From contig CM056578.1 of the NCBI GenBank assembly GCA_029721435.1, positions 12,090,313-12,154,312 of the forward strand: 64,000 nt of DNA. Reading direction: 5' to 3'. Shown piece after piece: positions 48,128-60,775 of the stretch. The translations under genes and the position numbers were made by a program. The notes beneath the pieces are model-generated. The model had not been told where the DNA came from. It made no database searches and was given only the letters and a program-made list of their open reading frames with translations. This stretch comes from Gymnothorax reevesii (lineage: Eukaryota > Chordata > Actinopteri > Anguilliformes > Muraenidae). Position 1 is the stretch's first letter; each line of letters starts with the position of its first letter.

Positions 48128-48905
48128 CAGTGGCAGTTCTAGGACCGGGAATTGGGGAGCGCAGACATGTCCCTTTTTGACAATTAGTCCTGGCTAGTTC
48201 TCAATCATTTTCCTTTACTGACGCGTTTTCCAATTATTGTAATTGGCAACTGAAGATTGCCGGTTTCTCTCCATATGCGATCGAACAACAATGAAATCAT
48301 GGGCTAAATTCAGTACAGAAAAATAATTTACTTATAAATAGGCCAGTGCCTCGCATTGATTGATCAGGTCCGTATTCCAAAGAAATACCGCCTTTCACTC
48401 TCGGTATTGTGTGGGTTGATTAAAAGAAAAAAGTGGCAGCGGGCAGTTAAATAGACAGCGTGCTGCTCAAACTATTTGAGAGTCGACAGGTATGCAAATT
48501 TGAATAACTTTGCTTTAAATTCAGCAATTAAGTGTCCAGATGAATGATTGTCTTCTTACGTAATCGGGGAGAACAAGCAGGACCTGTTAAGTGCGGAGCG
48601 CTGTCGGAGTGAACCTTCTGTTAATCATGAAAATGACTGAGAACAGGTCAGGACTAATAAACGTTTTTAAATGGATGTTTTGTCACAATTCTCATTTCTG
48701 GCTCCGCCACTGTACTGAATTTAGCCCATGATTTCATCGCTGTTCCATCGCATATGGAGAGAAACCGGCAATCTTCAGTTACCAATTAAGATAATTGGAA
48801 AACGCGTCAGTAAAGGAAAATGGTTGAGAACTAGCCAGGACTAATTGTCATAAAGGGACATGTCTGCCCCCCCCTCCCCAGTTCCTGGTTCTAGAACCGC
48901 CACTG
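48128..48905 (-). mobile_element. hAT non-autonomous unit with inverted partial duplication of one end
   Basis: The whole 778-bp block is flanked by GTTTACAG on both sides (48120-48127 and 48906-48913). Read on the minus strand, 48714 down to 48128 is one complete unit that starts CAGTGGCGGAGCCAGAA and ends GGTCCTAGAACTGCCACTG. Beyond 48714 comes a second, inverted copy of about 195 bp of its 3' end (TACTGAATTTAGCCCATG ... TCTAGAACCGCCACTG). The long arms can therefore fold back. No coding capacity is seen. The family recurs at 50396-51100. Confidence 0.8.
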
Positions 48906-50395
48906 GTTTACAGCAAATGTCCACAAAACAGTTTCCTTTTACTTTAATTTTCTAATACTCCATCTCATTGATGGAACATGAAAGTTCACTGTTGTGTTGC
49001 TGGGGATGAAAGGTAACTGAAAGGTAACTGATATTTTTTACTTACTTTGCATGCACCTTTAACTTTCAATACAACTTTAAATTAAATTTCTAATGAGCCT
49101 ACTTCACCCAGCAGAACCACAGAGACATTCTCTAGGAGAGCTGGGATTAATATCGAGGGTGGAGTTGTTGAAATGTGCTGTACAAAGGACCTTCGGTATT
49201 GGCAGGGAGCTTCGTTATGGCCATGTACAGCGCTTTCAAATCGCCGCATCAACTATATCCTCAGCTGCTTCGTTATTATACTGAGGCTTGATAATGATTA
49301 TTTCGGCAACGGAGAACAATTTGAGGAAGGCTGAAGAATGGAGAGAGCCAAGTTAATGGTTTCTACTCAGCACTGTTGACCTATTAATAAGTATACTCTG
49401 GACATTGGTTTAGTATGCATAGTTAAGGCCAATGACAGTCTAAATCCACTGCAGGAATGCACGGCGTTTATTATTTCCTGACCTTCTACCCCGTATACTT
49501 TTTAATGGTCATTTGAGACAAACTACACTTACACTATCAACAAGTGACAGCCAAGGGTTAAGTGCCACTTGTGCCTCTTTATTCTGATTGCGGAGTTATA
49601 TTGGACAGGGCTTCGTTGCAGATTCAAACAACGGACACAGTGTGTTCTGGCCTGTCACCCAAGAGAATAAGGAAGCCTATGCAATACCTTTTTTTGAATC
49701 CCATGAATTCATTTTGGCTCAGCAGACTAACCACTGACATACTGCACCAAAACTGAGTATTGATTACAAAAGGATGTGCAAATCTTTGAATGCAGGACTG
49801 CTTACTCTTGGAGTTTGCTCCTTTCTCTCTATGATTTAGTTAATGGTCAAAAGTAGCGATAACCTTGGTAGACGTAAGGCTGTGTTCGGAATGTACACTT
49901 ACTCACTACACAGAGCGCTATATCTATGTGGCAAAAACAATGTAATGAGAGGGTGAGTGGATGGACAAGTGTGCATTCTGAGCACAACCAGAATCTCTCT
50001 GACCACTGCAATCATGTCATATCACTGGCCATGAGAACATTCAGGGGGAAAACAAACTTCCTGTCACTTGATCTGCAGGTGACTGCTTTTCATCTTGTAT
50101 TGTTCAAGGTAGCATCCTACATCAACATCATCTTTGAAATCTTTGATGTGGCATCCACCGAATTATACAGAAATCTCTTTTGTGATGTCACCACTAGTAC
50201 AGATGGCCATAATGACATATTCGTGTGATTTCACACAGACACGGTACTCTTGTAGTGATATAGTCCAATGTATTTTGATATAAATCTGAGACTGCTGCGG
50301 TATTCAGGGTTCCGCCCAGGATGCTAGGAGTGCTGGTAGTAAGTAAGTTAATTACATGATATGTACTATTACTATTACAATCATCACGTATATGG
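48906..50395. other. No gene recognised
   Basis: Chance frames only. Confidence 0.4.
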
Positions 50396-51100
50396 CAGTG
50401 GTGGAGCCAGAACTGGGAATCGGGGGCACAGACCACCCGTTTAAAACAATTATTAGTCCTGACCTGTTCTCAGTCATTTTCATAATTAACAGAAGGTTCA
50501 CTCCGAGAGCGCTCCGCACTTAACATGTGCTGCTTGTTCTCCCTGATTAGACAAGGCAACGATCATTCATCTGGACGTGTATTAGCTGAATTTAAATCAG
50601 CGTTATTTAACATTGCGTACCAGTCAACCTGCACACATATGGCTTGAGTCTCACACAGTTTTTGTATTTAATTGCTGAGTCCCACTTTTTAAATCAACCC
50701 TCGCTGTACCGAGAGTGATGGGCGATATTTCACTGAAACGCGAGTCAGTCATTATTCAATCATGCATATTTTAGAGATTGTCATGCGGAACTGAAGTCTC
50801 TAAGCATTGAAGTTAGTCAGTTTTTAAACACGGAAGCGCAAGTTAAATCGCCTGCGGTGTGGAAAAGGTTGCGTGGAAGTTTCAGAGCAGTTTGTCTTTC
50901 GAACTATTACTAAGTTAATTATGTTTCAGTACTGAATTTAGCCCATTATTTCATTGCTGTTAGATCGCATATGGAGTAAAGCCATGTCTTCAATTGCCAA
51001 TGGATCATTACGATAATCGGAAAATGCATCAATAAAGGAAAATGATTGAGAACTAGCCAGGACTAATTGTCGTCAGTTCTTAATTCTGGCTTCGCCACAT
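50396..51100 (+). mobile_element. Second copy of the CAGTGGCGG hAT unit
   Basis: It starts CAGTGGTGGAGCCAGAACT and follows the order of the minus-strand unit at 48128-48714: GTCCTGACCTGTTCTCAGTC, GAAGGTTCACTCCG, CATTCATCTGGAC, then AGTACTGAATTTAGCCCAT, AATGATTGAGAACTAGCCAG and an end with CTGGCTTCGCCAC. The middle is diverged and longer. No clear 8-bp duplication remains. Confidence 0.75.
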
Positions 51101-52219
51101 GGCAGGTTTTTTAATATCAATGATGACCAGCGCGGACAATTCTCACGAGTTGACTATTCCAGGGCGCGGGTCAAAAATGAAAGTTTGCTATTCTGTCAAT
51201 AACAGAAGGGGGAGCATATTTAGGGTCATTTCTGTTTTGTTTCTAGCAGTTTTATTGGACGCCAGATGCACTCATTTTAACTTATCTTTGAAAAAAATAG
51301 TGTCGGTAGGGAAAAGCTGAGTAGTTTTCGATGGATTCAAGAGTGCTGGTCTGGGCCGACCAGCTCTGACCAGAATCAGCAAAACCCTGGTATTGTATTT
51401 ATTTTTTACAGTGAAATCATCCCTGATTTTGATATTATCTGAGACTGATGGAGTACTGTTTTGTGTGTGTGTGTGTGTGTACGAGCAAGCATTTTTGTAT
51501 TTATTCAAATCATTTGTGTTAAAAAGAATACAAAGGCAGCCTACTTGATTTACCGCTCAGTTCTCAAAGCCTGGTGTTTGGTCCATTCTCAGGTGGCGGC
51601 TATGCCAGGTGCAATAGACTGGAGTTAAATGGCTTTTTAGCAACACAGACCCCAGATACTGATATTGGACTGAGTGAACTGGCAGGAGGAAATGGAAGTG
51701 TTTCCCACGTGACCGAATTTGCCTGTGAGCCTCATAGCTGAGACAGGCACTCATGAATAAGCTTTCAACCTGAGGTACTCTGGAAGGGCTGAATAGTCAC
51801 CATGGGTAAAGCTATTGGAGAATACACAGAACAGATTTACTGGGCAGTATGTTTATATTGGGACAGTGGTGGTATTTTTCTCATTTTGGTGCCATTCAAG
51901 CCAATTAAAATTGATGAGGTTGATGTGCAAAACAGCAAGCTACATTTACAACATGTTTATATCCATATCTTAAAGTACTAATACATCGAAAAATAAAATT
52001 TGGAAAACAGAATCTTTCCTATAAATGCATCCTCTGGGCACTGGTCACTTCAAATTATAATCAACTATTACGGATTTATTTGCATTTTAATCACTGCAAA
52101 TTGCGATCATCTCAGAAAGATTTTTTCACAGGCTATCTTCGACGATGACATCGCGGAAGGTGTCTAGCCAGGGGCGGAGAACACAGTGTCAATGTCACTG
52201 GACTCAGTGATTCTTAATT
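51101..52219. other. No gene recognised; short TG repeat
   Basis: A TG run is at about 51462-51480. Otherwise only chance frames. Confidence 0.4.
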
Positions 52220-52554
52220 GTGGATCATTCCCTTGGGAAATTGCCAAATATCTGCCTTGTTTACGGCTGCAACAATAAAGCCGATGCAAGCAGAGGCATC
52301 ATAGTCCATAAATTTTCCAAAAAGAAAAAACTCAACTCAAAATGCATGGATGGATTATGTGAAGAAGAAACGAGCAGATTTCATGAAGCCCAGATCAGGA
52401 TTGGTGATCGACTAGGGGTGCAACGAATCAAAAAACTCACGGTTCGGATCGCATCATGGATTTCAGTCACGGATCGGATCACTATTCAGATCAAAAAAGA
52501 GACAAATATAACTTTGTCCTCCATTTATTTTGTAAAACACTTGTGCCCATTAAA

Positions 52555-53125
52555 GCTGCAGTTGGTAAGTCTTATAAAAGTAACTTTTTGTCATTTTTGC
52601 TAAAACTGGCACTGTGTACAGACAGTATTACATAAAACTAGTACTCTTTAATTAAAAAAGGCTCCTTTCAACCCGGCTACTGCTCCTACTGCAATTTTAA
52701 AGAATCGTCCGGTCCGACCAAAAAGAACCAATTAGAGCCAGCCAAGACAGCCGTCAAATAGTGCACATGCACGCATAGTGCATGCTGCAGACAGCCTCCT
52801 CCCCCTTCCTCCTCAGTTCATGCCGGTGCTCAGTCAAGCTCATATCTCCGAGAGCGGCTTCAGGAGCTTAGAGAAACTAATGGCGCAACAATAGCCATCA
52901 GCGGGGGAAAAAATACCGATGCCTCCGTTACTGATAACAGCACACACAGCTAAGACAAGTAAGAAGAGGAAGCCAGAAAAAAAAAATCACAATAGAAAAA
53001 ATTAGACAAAACCCGGGATTAAACGAGTGAACATCGGAGTGGCTTTTCAGAGATGGAGGGAACTCCGTGATCTGGAAGGATTAAAAACCGACGCAGAGTT
53101 GGCGACTTTTCTCCTTGACAGGTTT
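52555..53125 (+). mobile_element. Fragment of a second transposon, Kolobok-like by its end, inside the hAT element
   Basis: The sequence from ATTAAAGCTGCAGTTGGTAA (52555) resembles a TTAA-starting fish transposon end. About 450 bp on, a plus-strand coding stretch (53024-53121) reads GVAFQRWRELRDLEGLKTDA then ELATFLLDR and meets a GT at 53122. Such FxRWRxL...TDAELAxFLLD peptides are repeated in fish genomes. The other end was not found. Confidence 0.4.
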
Positions 53126-53479
53126 CCCTGCTTTATTCGTTGGTTCATTTTTGCTCTGCAAATAAGCAAGTTGGCGTCGCTGACATGATCACCAAACCAA
53201 CCCCAGCCCTAATCAGCATCAATTAATTTTTGCTCCGCAAATAAGCGAGTTGGCGTCACTCATAAGCACAGCTGGTACTAACCTCAGCCCCACCGGCATC
53301 AATTAAGTTTCGCTCAGCAAATAAGCGAGTGAACATTGCTTACAAGCACAGTCGCTGTTCGAATAGTCACAGTACTCCGTAGTGCATCTGATGTTACTGT
53401 GATGTTGCAGCTAACGTTAGCTTGTTTCCCATGCTAGGGCTAGCTGGCGTTGTTTTATTAGAAAACAGCAGAAAATATC

Positions 53480-53657
53480 TTTATGAAGGGACCTGGGAGC
53501 TTGGTTATGACTCTGATTCTGCCCCACTGGATTTTGACTTTTGGATTGGACTCTGTACTTTTACCTTCTGCCCTGCAGGGGTTATCCCCCTCGCTCAATA
53601 AAATCTCCTCATCTGCAATCCTGTGTTCTCGCGATTGGTTCCTGAACGATACCTCAC
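53480..53657 (+). mobile_element. 3' part of an LTR, related to the solo LTR at 6380
   Basis: It contains a CTCAATAAAATCTCC polyadenylation-type signal and ends GGTTCCTGAACGATACCTCACA. The solo LTR ends GGTTCCTGAACGCACCGTCACA. The 5' part and any target duplication were not found. Confidence 0.5.
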
Positions 53658-55932
53658 AGATACCTTCTTCTTCTAAACATGGACCATGAATGAAAACCAA
53701 CTTAAAGTGCAATAAGCAATGACACCTTCATGATACCTTCTCTTTAAACGTAGGCTAGTTTTTAAATCACTGTCTATGTCCACATCATCCAAAAAGAAGA
53801 AAATATAATATTTATAATTTTAACTTCTTTTTCAAAAAGATGAGTATGTCTACATTGTCTGGGGAGAGTGTAGACCTCTGTGCAGTCACTATGTCCCCTG
53901 CAGCAGAGAATACCTTCTCGCTAGGCACTGAAGTGCCAGGCACAGTGAGATAGCATCTTGCCATCTTGGCAATGTGAGGGTATTTACACTCATTGCTTTT
54001 GTGGATCACTGTCCACTGGAATGCCGCTTGCTGCCTGGTAAGATGCCACCTCCACTTTGATGGGGTCAGCTATAGTTTTGCAGGATTAGCAATCAAACGG
54101 TTAATCTGCTTGATTTATTCAAATCTGTAGATAGCCCAGTTAAGATGGTCTGCTTTTGATGCATGTATAGACTTAAATAGCCATTGAACAGCACAGATTT
54201 GCATGAATGTGATTCAAGCATTTTTTTTCCAGCAGTGCAACCTAATTTATTTTAAGATTGCACTTTATCAAAATGTTTCCAAACGAATGCGCTACTTTTG
54301 CGGGGAAGCGCAGGTGCACACTGTGCGCAAAGGGATAATAATGTAGGCTTTTAAATTACTAATGCTCTTGCGTCAAAGCGTTGGTAATTGAATAATTTAG
54401 TAAATTGGTTATTAATTCATTGTGAAAGTTCACCTCACGGCATGCCTTTAAAATCAATTAAAATGCAAGCCATGCATCAAACTTTCATGTTGTCATAATC
54501 ATTTTTGTGGTCTTTAGTCCGGCTTTTGGGAAAGTTGTACGGAGGCTACAATATGAGATTGCATGAACGGCAATTATCCAGTTAATCCTAAGGAAAATCT
54601 AAACCTTATCTAAACAACATCTTCAGCAGCATTTGCTACTTAATATTCTACTAGAATGTCGAGTTTCAAGAAGATTCCATGAATTGTCGTTTTTGCGATC
54701 TCATTGTAGCCCTCCACTGACGCAAAGCTTTATGTCTTAATCATCAATGGTAATTGGTGAAGTATATTATCAGTAGCCTAGGTGCTCAGTTATTTAATTC
54801 AAGTAACTGTCCCATTCTAAATTAGAAACAGGTTGAGGGCTAACCTGCATTATGGTAATGCAACTGGCTGTAGACAGTTATTTTTATGTAAGCAAACTTA
54901 ACACTCAGACCCCAGCCGGCAAAACCGAATTTAATAGAAATTTTTCTTAGGCATATCAAGCAGGACACAGACGGGAAAAAAAAAATATATATATATATTT
55001 ATATATACATGTATATATACATATGGCATATATATATGTATGCCATTTTGTGAGCTACCTGAATTCATAAGCTACTAAAGACATTGCCGTTTTATCTCAC
55101 AATTAACGCGAGTGGGGAAATGCTTGATAATTGAAATGAACAATGCAAGATGAGGGGAGTGGGACAGAAATTCTACCGACTAATTCTCGCAGCTGAACAA
55201 ATTAACACCAAGTTGCTAACTGGGAAACGTAAATGGGAACAGGTTTAGAGAAGGTATGGTGCAAGCAGGGCTCGGTAATCCTCCAATGGCAAGTCTATGG
55301 TGCAAGAGTTTAAAAATCAGCTAAAACCCTACGATGAGAGATGGAGTTGACAATGTTTTTTTTGTAATTCTTTATATTATTCGCATTCTTTCAATTTAAC
55401 ATTGTAGCGCAGTTACGTCTGTCAGCTCTTCTCTATCACTTCATGATCATTATTGGCAACAGGCTAAATTGCTTAATTGTCATTTAGGCTCATTATATGG
55501 GAGCAGATTTAGGGCTGGCTAGTTGAACCGAAAAGGTGATGGAAGCTGCCCAACCTCGCCGACAATTAAAGGAGTTCTAATATGAGTTATCTTCCCAGAA
55601 GCACTTCAAATTATTGTCATTTATTTAAGACCAATTGTATGTTTCAAGAAGAAATGGGAGGCAACTGTGTACACACACCCCATGGCGGCAAGTTGTCCCA
55701 TTTCGCTTTACGATCATCGCAATTCGTCATACGTCACACCCCTAGCACAGCCTTTTTTTAAATCAACCAATCCGTGGATCATGTGCGTACCGAACCGTGA
55801 AGAGGGATCCGTACGAATTACTGATCAACGATGATCCGTTGCACCACTATGATCTACTCTAAACACTTCACTGATGCCTGCTTTTATCAGCCAGATCCTG
55901 AATCAAAGGAAAAGTATGGATATCACTGCGGG

Positions 55933-58900
55933 TTAGTAATTACTGAAATTGCCACTTTGTAAGCCATCGGTCAATAAGCCAAGACCAAATTGATCTGGTC
56001 CCAAATCTTCCCCCTCTGAAAGAAATGCTGGCTAATAAGCCCATTGAAAAATGAGGGAAGTGTCTAGTATATGCAAAAAATTACTCAAAATTAAACTTCA
56101 GTAAATCCATCTTCCAACACAAGACCTTGAGTAAAATCTAAACTCTGGCCATGATAGCGCAATCAGAATTAGACAAGGATCTGCAACTGGAGAATGTAAA
56201 AAGCGTGAGCATCTAGTATGTTCAAGTCAATAGCATTAATAATTCGCTACCTATTATGCTAACACTTTTCTCCATTAAATTAATAAATTCAAGTTTCTAT
56301 GACAACTGTTACATGTGTAAGTTCATACTTTAACAGCAGAAAGCTTTAGCATGCTAGTCAGCCAGCTGTGCTAACAGAGCCTCAGTTGACGTGCATGGGC
56401 CGGGCTGTTTGTCGAGCGTGTACTGTGGAATGAAAGTCGCCTTTTGTCATCATGTACGTTGGCTACCTATTTTCAGACATGTTTCCTTATCAAGGCCTAA
56501 TAAAACTCTCAGTAAGAAGTGTCTAGTTTTGGTGCACCATGCCTACAGGCTGATTGTCACGTTGTTCCATTTCCCCCTGTAATGTGATATAAATATTTGT
56601 TTTTCACAATTTATGGAAATAATATTCTTTAAAACACTTGTTTTCCCATTGTTTTCAGCTTGACTTGCACATTTGGAACACCTCCCACTACATCACATCT
56701 GCTAATTGGAAGCTTTGGACCAATCTTCCTTTTGTCTTCAGAAATCTCCGCTCGGACCTCAAGAAAAGGCTCATTTTTCGGAAACAGAGGCAAATTTTGG
56801 GCATTTAATTAGCAGGATACAGATCATGAGCTGTTTGGTCTAACATATCACAGATAAATTTTTATTTGTGAAAATTTGATGAATTGTCACTTTAATTTTA
56901 TCAATTAAAAGAAATATTATTCATTATGTTGTATTATAGTTCTTTCTGAACTGTATATAGTTTTTGTCCAAATGCTCAAAAACTGCAGATTGTCTTTGTT
57001 TAGTCAGAACCAAACATGTCCTCCACCTAAAGCATCCACTAAATCTTCGAGGACCTAAACTGGAGGTGAAAACAATGGCGCAATCTCCCTTTGAGTAGTA
57101 CAGTTTACTAATCGAATTCATCTATAAAGACAGGGTAAAATTTTGCACTCGAAACTTAAAATTTGTTCTGAAATATTCAGTCTTACACACAGTGAGGAAA
57201 CTTAGCACGCTGAGATGCAGTTCATTTTTTGTTCTTGAAGGTTTTTTTTTTTTTTGCTTTGAATCTGTAAAAAGTTTTTTTTTTTTTTTTACGCTGTACA
57301 AGTGCAAATCTTAACTACACATTATCGAACTTGAATTTAGCATGCAAATTATTTTCACAAGTTTATTTATGACTACAAAGTTGAAATTATTTGTGAACAT
57401 CGCTTTATGAGCTCAGAATCTTTTGGCACTAATTTGAGCCTAAAAATATAGCACACAAACAGAACCTGAGTTAATATGCACTTAACAGGTCAACGGCCCA
57501 CTCTCCTCTCACTTAAAAAAGAAAAAAATAGTGAATTTCATGCGTATTTTCAGTTCAAAGAGTCTTAAAAATGTAGCATTTAGCTGCTTGTCAGGTCTCC
57601 ATGGATTAATTTTACCTAATACCTGCCCCATTTGAGCAACTCGGCTAACATGTGAAAGTCCATTACAGCTTATTGTTGGTCATTATTCAGCTCAAACCGC
57701 CAGTCCTCCCATCACTGAGGAACATGCCATCAGTTCGCTCTCGGAGGTAATGAATTAGAGGCAATGACTAATAATCACTGTGAGTGTTATCCTTGCTGCC
57801 AAGAGAGGCTGATCTTCATTCCCTCTTTGTCATTAGGGTGATGGAATAAAATGAGTTGTTACAGTGGCAGACATCTTAAGTATCCCAGAGTGTCTGGGAG
57901 TAGCTTGGATTCCGGCAAGATGGCATCAATCTCTTGGAAGTACAAGGTTAAGCCGCACATTGGGGAAACCCCCATCACTGCAGGCAATCCCGACAGAACC
58001 CCGGGAACCCTCACCTCGTTGGTCCCACAGATTCTCATCTGTGGCTGGTCAGTTGGTAAAAGTCCTGCCATGCCTACATCTGCCCCACTCGTGAGCTCAC
58101 TGAGTATTTGAGCTAATAGGTGGAAGAATTACCCGAGTTAACAAATCCTGATGGTCAGACCAAAATGCTGAGGATGACTTTCCATCTCCGAAGCTGAATT
58201 TTACAGCCCTGGTAATCTTCTCTTTACATTTGCAGGGCATCTGAATTGTGAAACTGAAAACCTTAATGACACTATAGCCACTCGGTTTGTAACATCATGT
58301 TTGACCCTGCATGCTCCACAGAAATCCCCCAGATTTCTGAACAGAGTTCAGTCCTGTGACACTTGAGAGGCCTGCAATAGCCAGACTCTGGTCCTCAAAA
58401 CAACCACAGTAATAAAAGGCACACTTGAATTGGATTTTCAAAAGGCTTCTTCAAAAAGACACCACCACCATTCATTAGTGAGCTGCAGCAACATTCTCAA
58501 GTGTTTTTTATTAAGCCTCGCGCCCCTGATCTCAGGTCAGTGACTGCTCAAGCTGCCATGGGTGGGATTCATATAGAGCCTCTGGGGGCCACTTATGCAT
58601 ACAAAACAGAAAATTAAAACATTATGAAAGCACTGTAGGGTCCTCTGAGGGTGAAATGTTTGGGACAGCTGCGCTTGACCTTCTGAATGATCCCGCTCAT
58701 AAAAAAATCTGTAATTTTCCGGCTTCGCTCTTATGTCTCTAATAAATATCAGGGCAGCTTTATTCCCACACTCTTCATGAGACAATTACTCATTATTACA
58801 AAACACTTGGCTAGGCTTGAGCCTTCATTTTTAAAAAACTTGCATTTAAAAAAGGGTGAGGAGGGTTAAAAGAGATCTTTGGATTATCCTCAGTGAGCTG

Positions 58901-60660
58901 ATGGCACATACTGAACATTTCTGACATGTCTTTCTCAAGAATCTGCTTTTATCTATATTACAGCCTGATACTGCCAAAATAGGTGTAGGTTATTTTAGGA
59001 TAAGCCAGGGGTAACCAAGCCTGCTCCAGTAGATCTGTTCCTGCAGGGTTTTATTCCTTCCCTAACAAAGAAAACCTCATAGATTAACTACAGGTCTTGT
59101 TGAGCTGCTAATTAGCACAATCTGATGTGCCTAATTAGGGTTGGAGTGAAAGCATACTGGATGGTTGATCTCCAGAAGCAGGGTTGGTGATGACAGAAGT
59201 AAGCTATCAACAGCAAAATAAGCAAAATTTAACATGAACCAACAGCATAACAATCCATGATTATGTAGTGTGTTTATGAAAGACCTGGGTGAGTGTTGGC
59301 AGCCATTTTGTGCCAGGATACTCGCAACTCTCAAACTGGGGTGGAGAGGGATAGAATAATATACCGATCAGGTTTCCATGCCAGTTGAAGAGCATAGCCA
59401 GGGAGCTTCTTCTCTTTGCAATAAGTACTGACACCTCCCACTACATGCTAATCAAGGTCTCATCTGCTGGCTGGCCTTTCAACATTTAAAACAAGGAGAT
59501 TAGCATGGCTGTGGGGTGGGAGGCAGAGGGTTTTCAATTCATGGGAAAATCCAGAATTCAAGCTCATAAATTCATGACCTCAAATTTCCATTGTACCCTT
59601 GTTGACCATTCAATAGCATAGTTGCTTACCTTTGTGTCAATGCTAACTGCTGGATATTTATAGTACTAGTTTGACTTGGTATAGCTCAAAATATACAGTA
59701 AAATCATCACAATATACTCTTGCGTTTTGCTGTAATGTTCATCTGAATCAACTTCAGGCATGCATCACAGGCAAACAACAGGAGATGCTGTATATGGTGA
59801 GCAAATGAAATCCTTTTTGAGTCAAACAATGCAACTTAAAAACAACACATCTCTTCTGATATCCAATACCTAGCTGTGCCATTATGTCAAAAGCAACAGG
59901 ACAGCATATTCATCAGTCAACGAATCAGAAAGAAAATGGGCGCGGTTTGCTTTCTCCATGCAAATAATGAAGAAATGGCTTTGTCAGACAAAGGGAGTTA
60001 CATTGGCAGGGCTGGAGCCATTTCTTTGGTATTTGCTTGGAGAAGGCAAACCATGCCCATTTGGCTCTGCTAAATGAATCACTGATACATTATTAAGGCT
60101 ATAACTGTGGGATTTAATTGTGTCATGACTTAATTAGAGCCCTTTTGACAACCATAGTAAAATATACCACAGCAACATACGTTAGATACTGCACTGCAAA
60201 TACTGGCTCAGTAAATACACATTTCTCAGAGGAGCACTGATGTCTTGTTTGCTATGAGGGCCAAATAAATGGGTTCTGAGTTTTTCTCTTCCGATCAATA
60301 GGTTTTCTGACCTCGACCTATATCAATATGTGTTCTGGAGGAACAGAAAAGCATTTTTCTTCTCCTTTCAGTATTTCTTTCTGTATAGCTTTCTGTGGAT
60401 AGTGGTATATCTGTTAACAAGGCTCCTGTTCAAAAAAAAAAGAAAAACAACACCACACAGAATGCTTCATCACTGACCCTTTGGACCAGATCTCATCTAA
60501 GTCAGCGCATGTAAATGTGCTGGTCAGTAAGGCCAGCAGGGAAGATGGTGAAAGAAATAATTAAATAATTTAAAAAAGACCGTGACCACTCCAAATCATC
60601 ATTTTTGTTTGCACTGCTTCAATAAAGAATTCAGTTTTTAATTCCTGTGAGCGCACGAGT
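55933..60660. other. No gene recognised
   Basis: Chance frames only. At 57851-58111 three frames are open at once on the two strands, without a recognised product. Poly-T runs are at 57242-57256 and 57277-57290. One MITE (59007-59190) is listed separately. Confidence 0.35.
59007..59190. mobile_element. Degenerate hAT-type MITE
   Basis: The left end CAGGGGTAACCAAGCCTGCT mirrors the right end AGCAGGGTTGGTGATGAC, with CTAATTAG-type sequence in the middle and CTAATTAGGGTTGGAGTGAA inverted against the left arm. It belongs to the style of the MITE at 9469-9672. No clear target duplication is left. Confidence 0.6.
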
Positions 60661-60720
60661 ATGTGTTCTTGTGTGTGTGTGTGTGTGTGTGCGAGAGAGA
60701 TTGAGAGAGAGAAAGAGCGT
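60661..60720. repeat. TG and GA microsatellite
   Basis: A pure TG run (60671-60691) is followed by GAGAGAGA and AGAGAGAGAAAGAG. Minus-strand frames rich in His and Thr are repeat artefacts. Confidence 0.9.
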
Positions 60721-60775
60721 CTTTGTGTGACAAAGTATGCATGGGTGTATGTGTATATATGTGTATGCGCAGGAA

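Larger units (their letters stand above)
52413..55849 (-). mobile_element. hAT transposon of 3.4 kb with degenerate transposase
   Basis: Ends are inverted: TAGGGGTGCAACGAATCAAA on the left and GATGATCCGTTGCACCACTA on the right, next to TTCGGATC-rich subterminal sequence on both sides. Flanks TGATCGAC (52405-52412) and TGATCTAC (55850-55857) form a 7-of-8 target duplication. The minus-strand frame 53812-54009 encodes a hAT C-terminal dimerisation domain: YPHIAKMARCYLTVPGTSVP, SEKVFSAAGDIV and LSPDNVDILIFLKKK. The rest of the transposase is not continuous. Other elements have landed inside it (52555-53125 and 53480-53657), and 55325-55640 matches 35728-36060. Confidence 0.85.
52220..55932 (+). 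pseudogene. THAP zinc-finger coding fragment split by a hAT insertion
   Basis: The left part encodes NICLVYGCNNKADASRG, with the Cys-x4-Cys start of a THAP domain, then HKFSKKK. After a one-base frame change in the A-run near 52328 the frame continues NAWMDYVKKKRADFMKP and SGLVI. It is cut by the hAT element at 52413-55849 and resumes with YSKHFTDACFYQPDPESKEK. In THAP domains the last ligands are Cys-x2-His; here the Cys position reads Tyr (YSKH). Frameshift, lost ligand and insertion all mark it as dead. THAP domains bind DNA in host proteins and in P/Kolobok-type transposases, so the source could be either. No upstream promoter or further exon was recognised. Confidence 0.7.

Noticed and set aside
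57851..58111. Three overlapping open frames on both strands as a gene
   Set aside because: Simultaneous open frames with no recognised peptide or splice sites fit chance in a locally stop-poor stretch.
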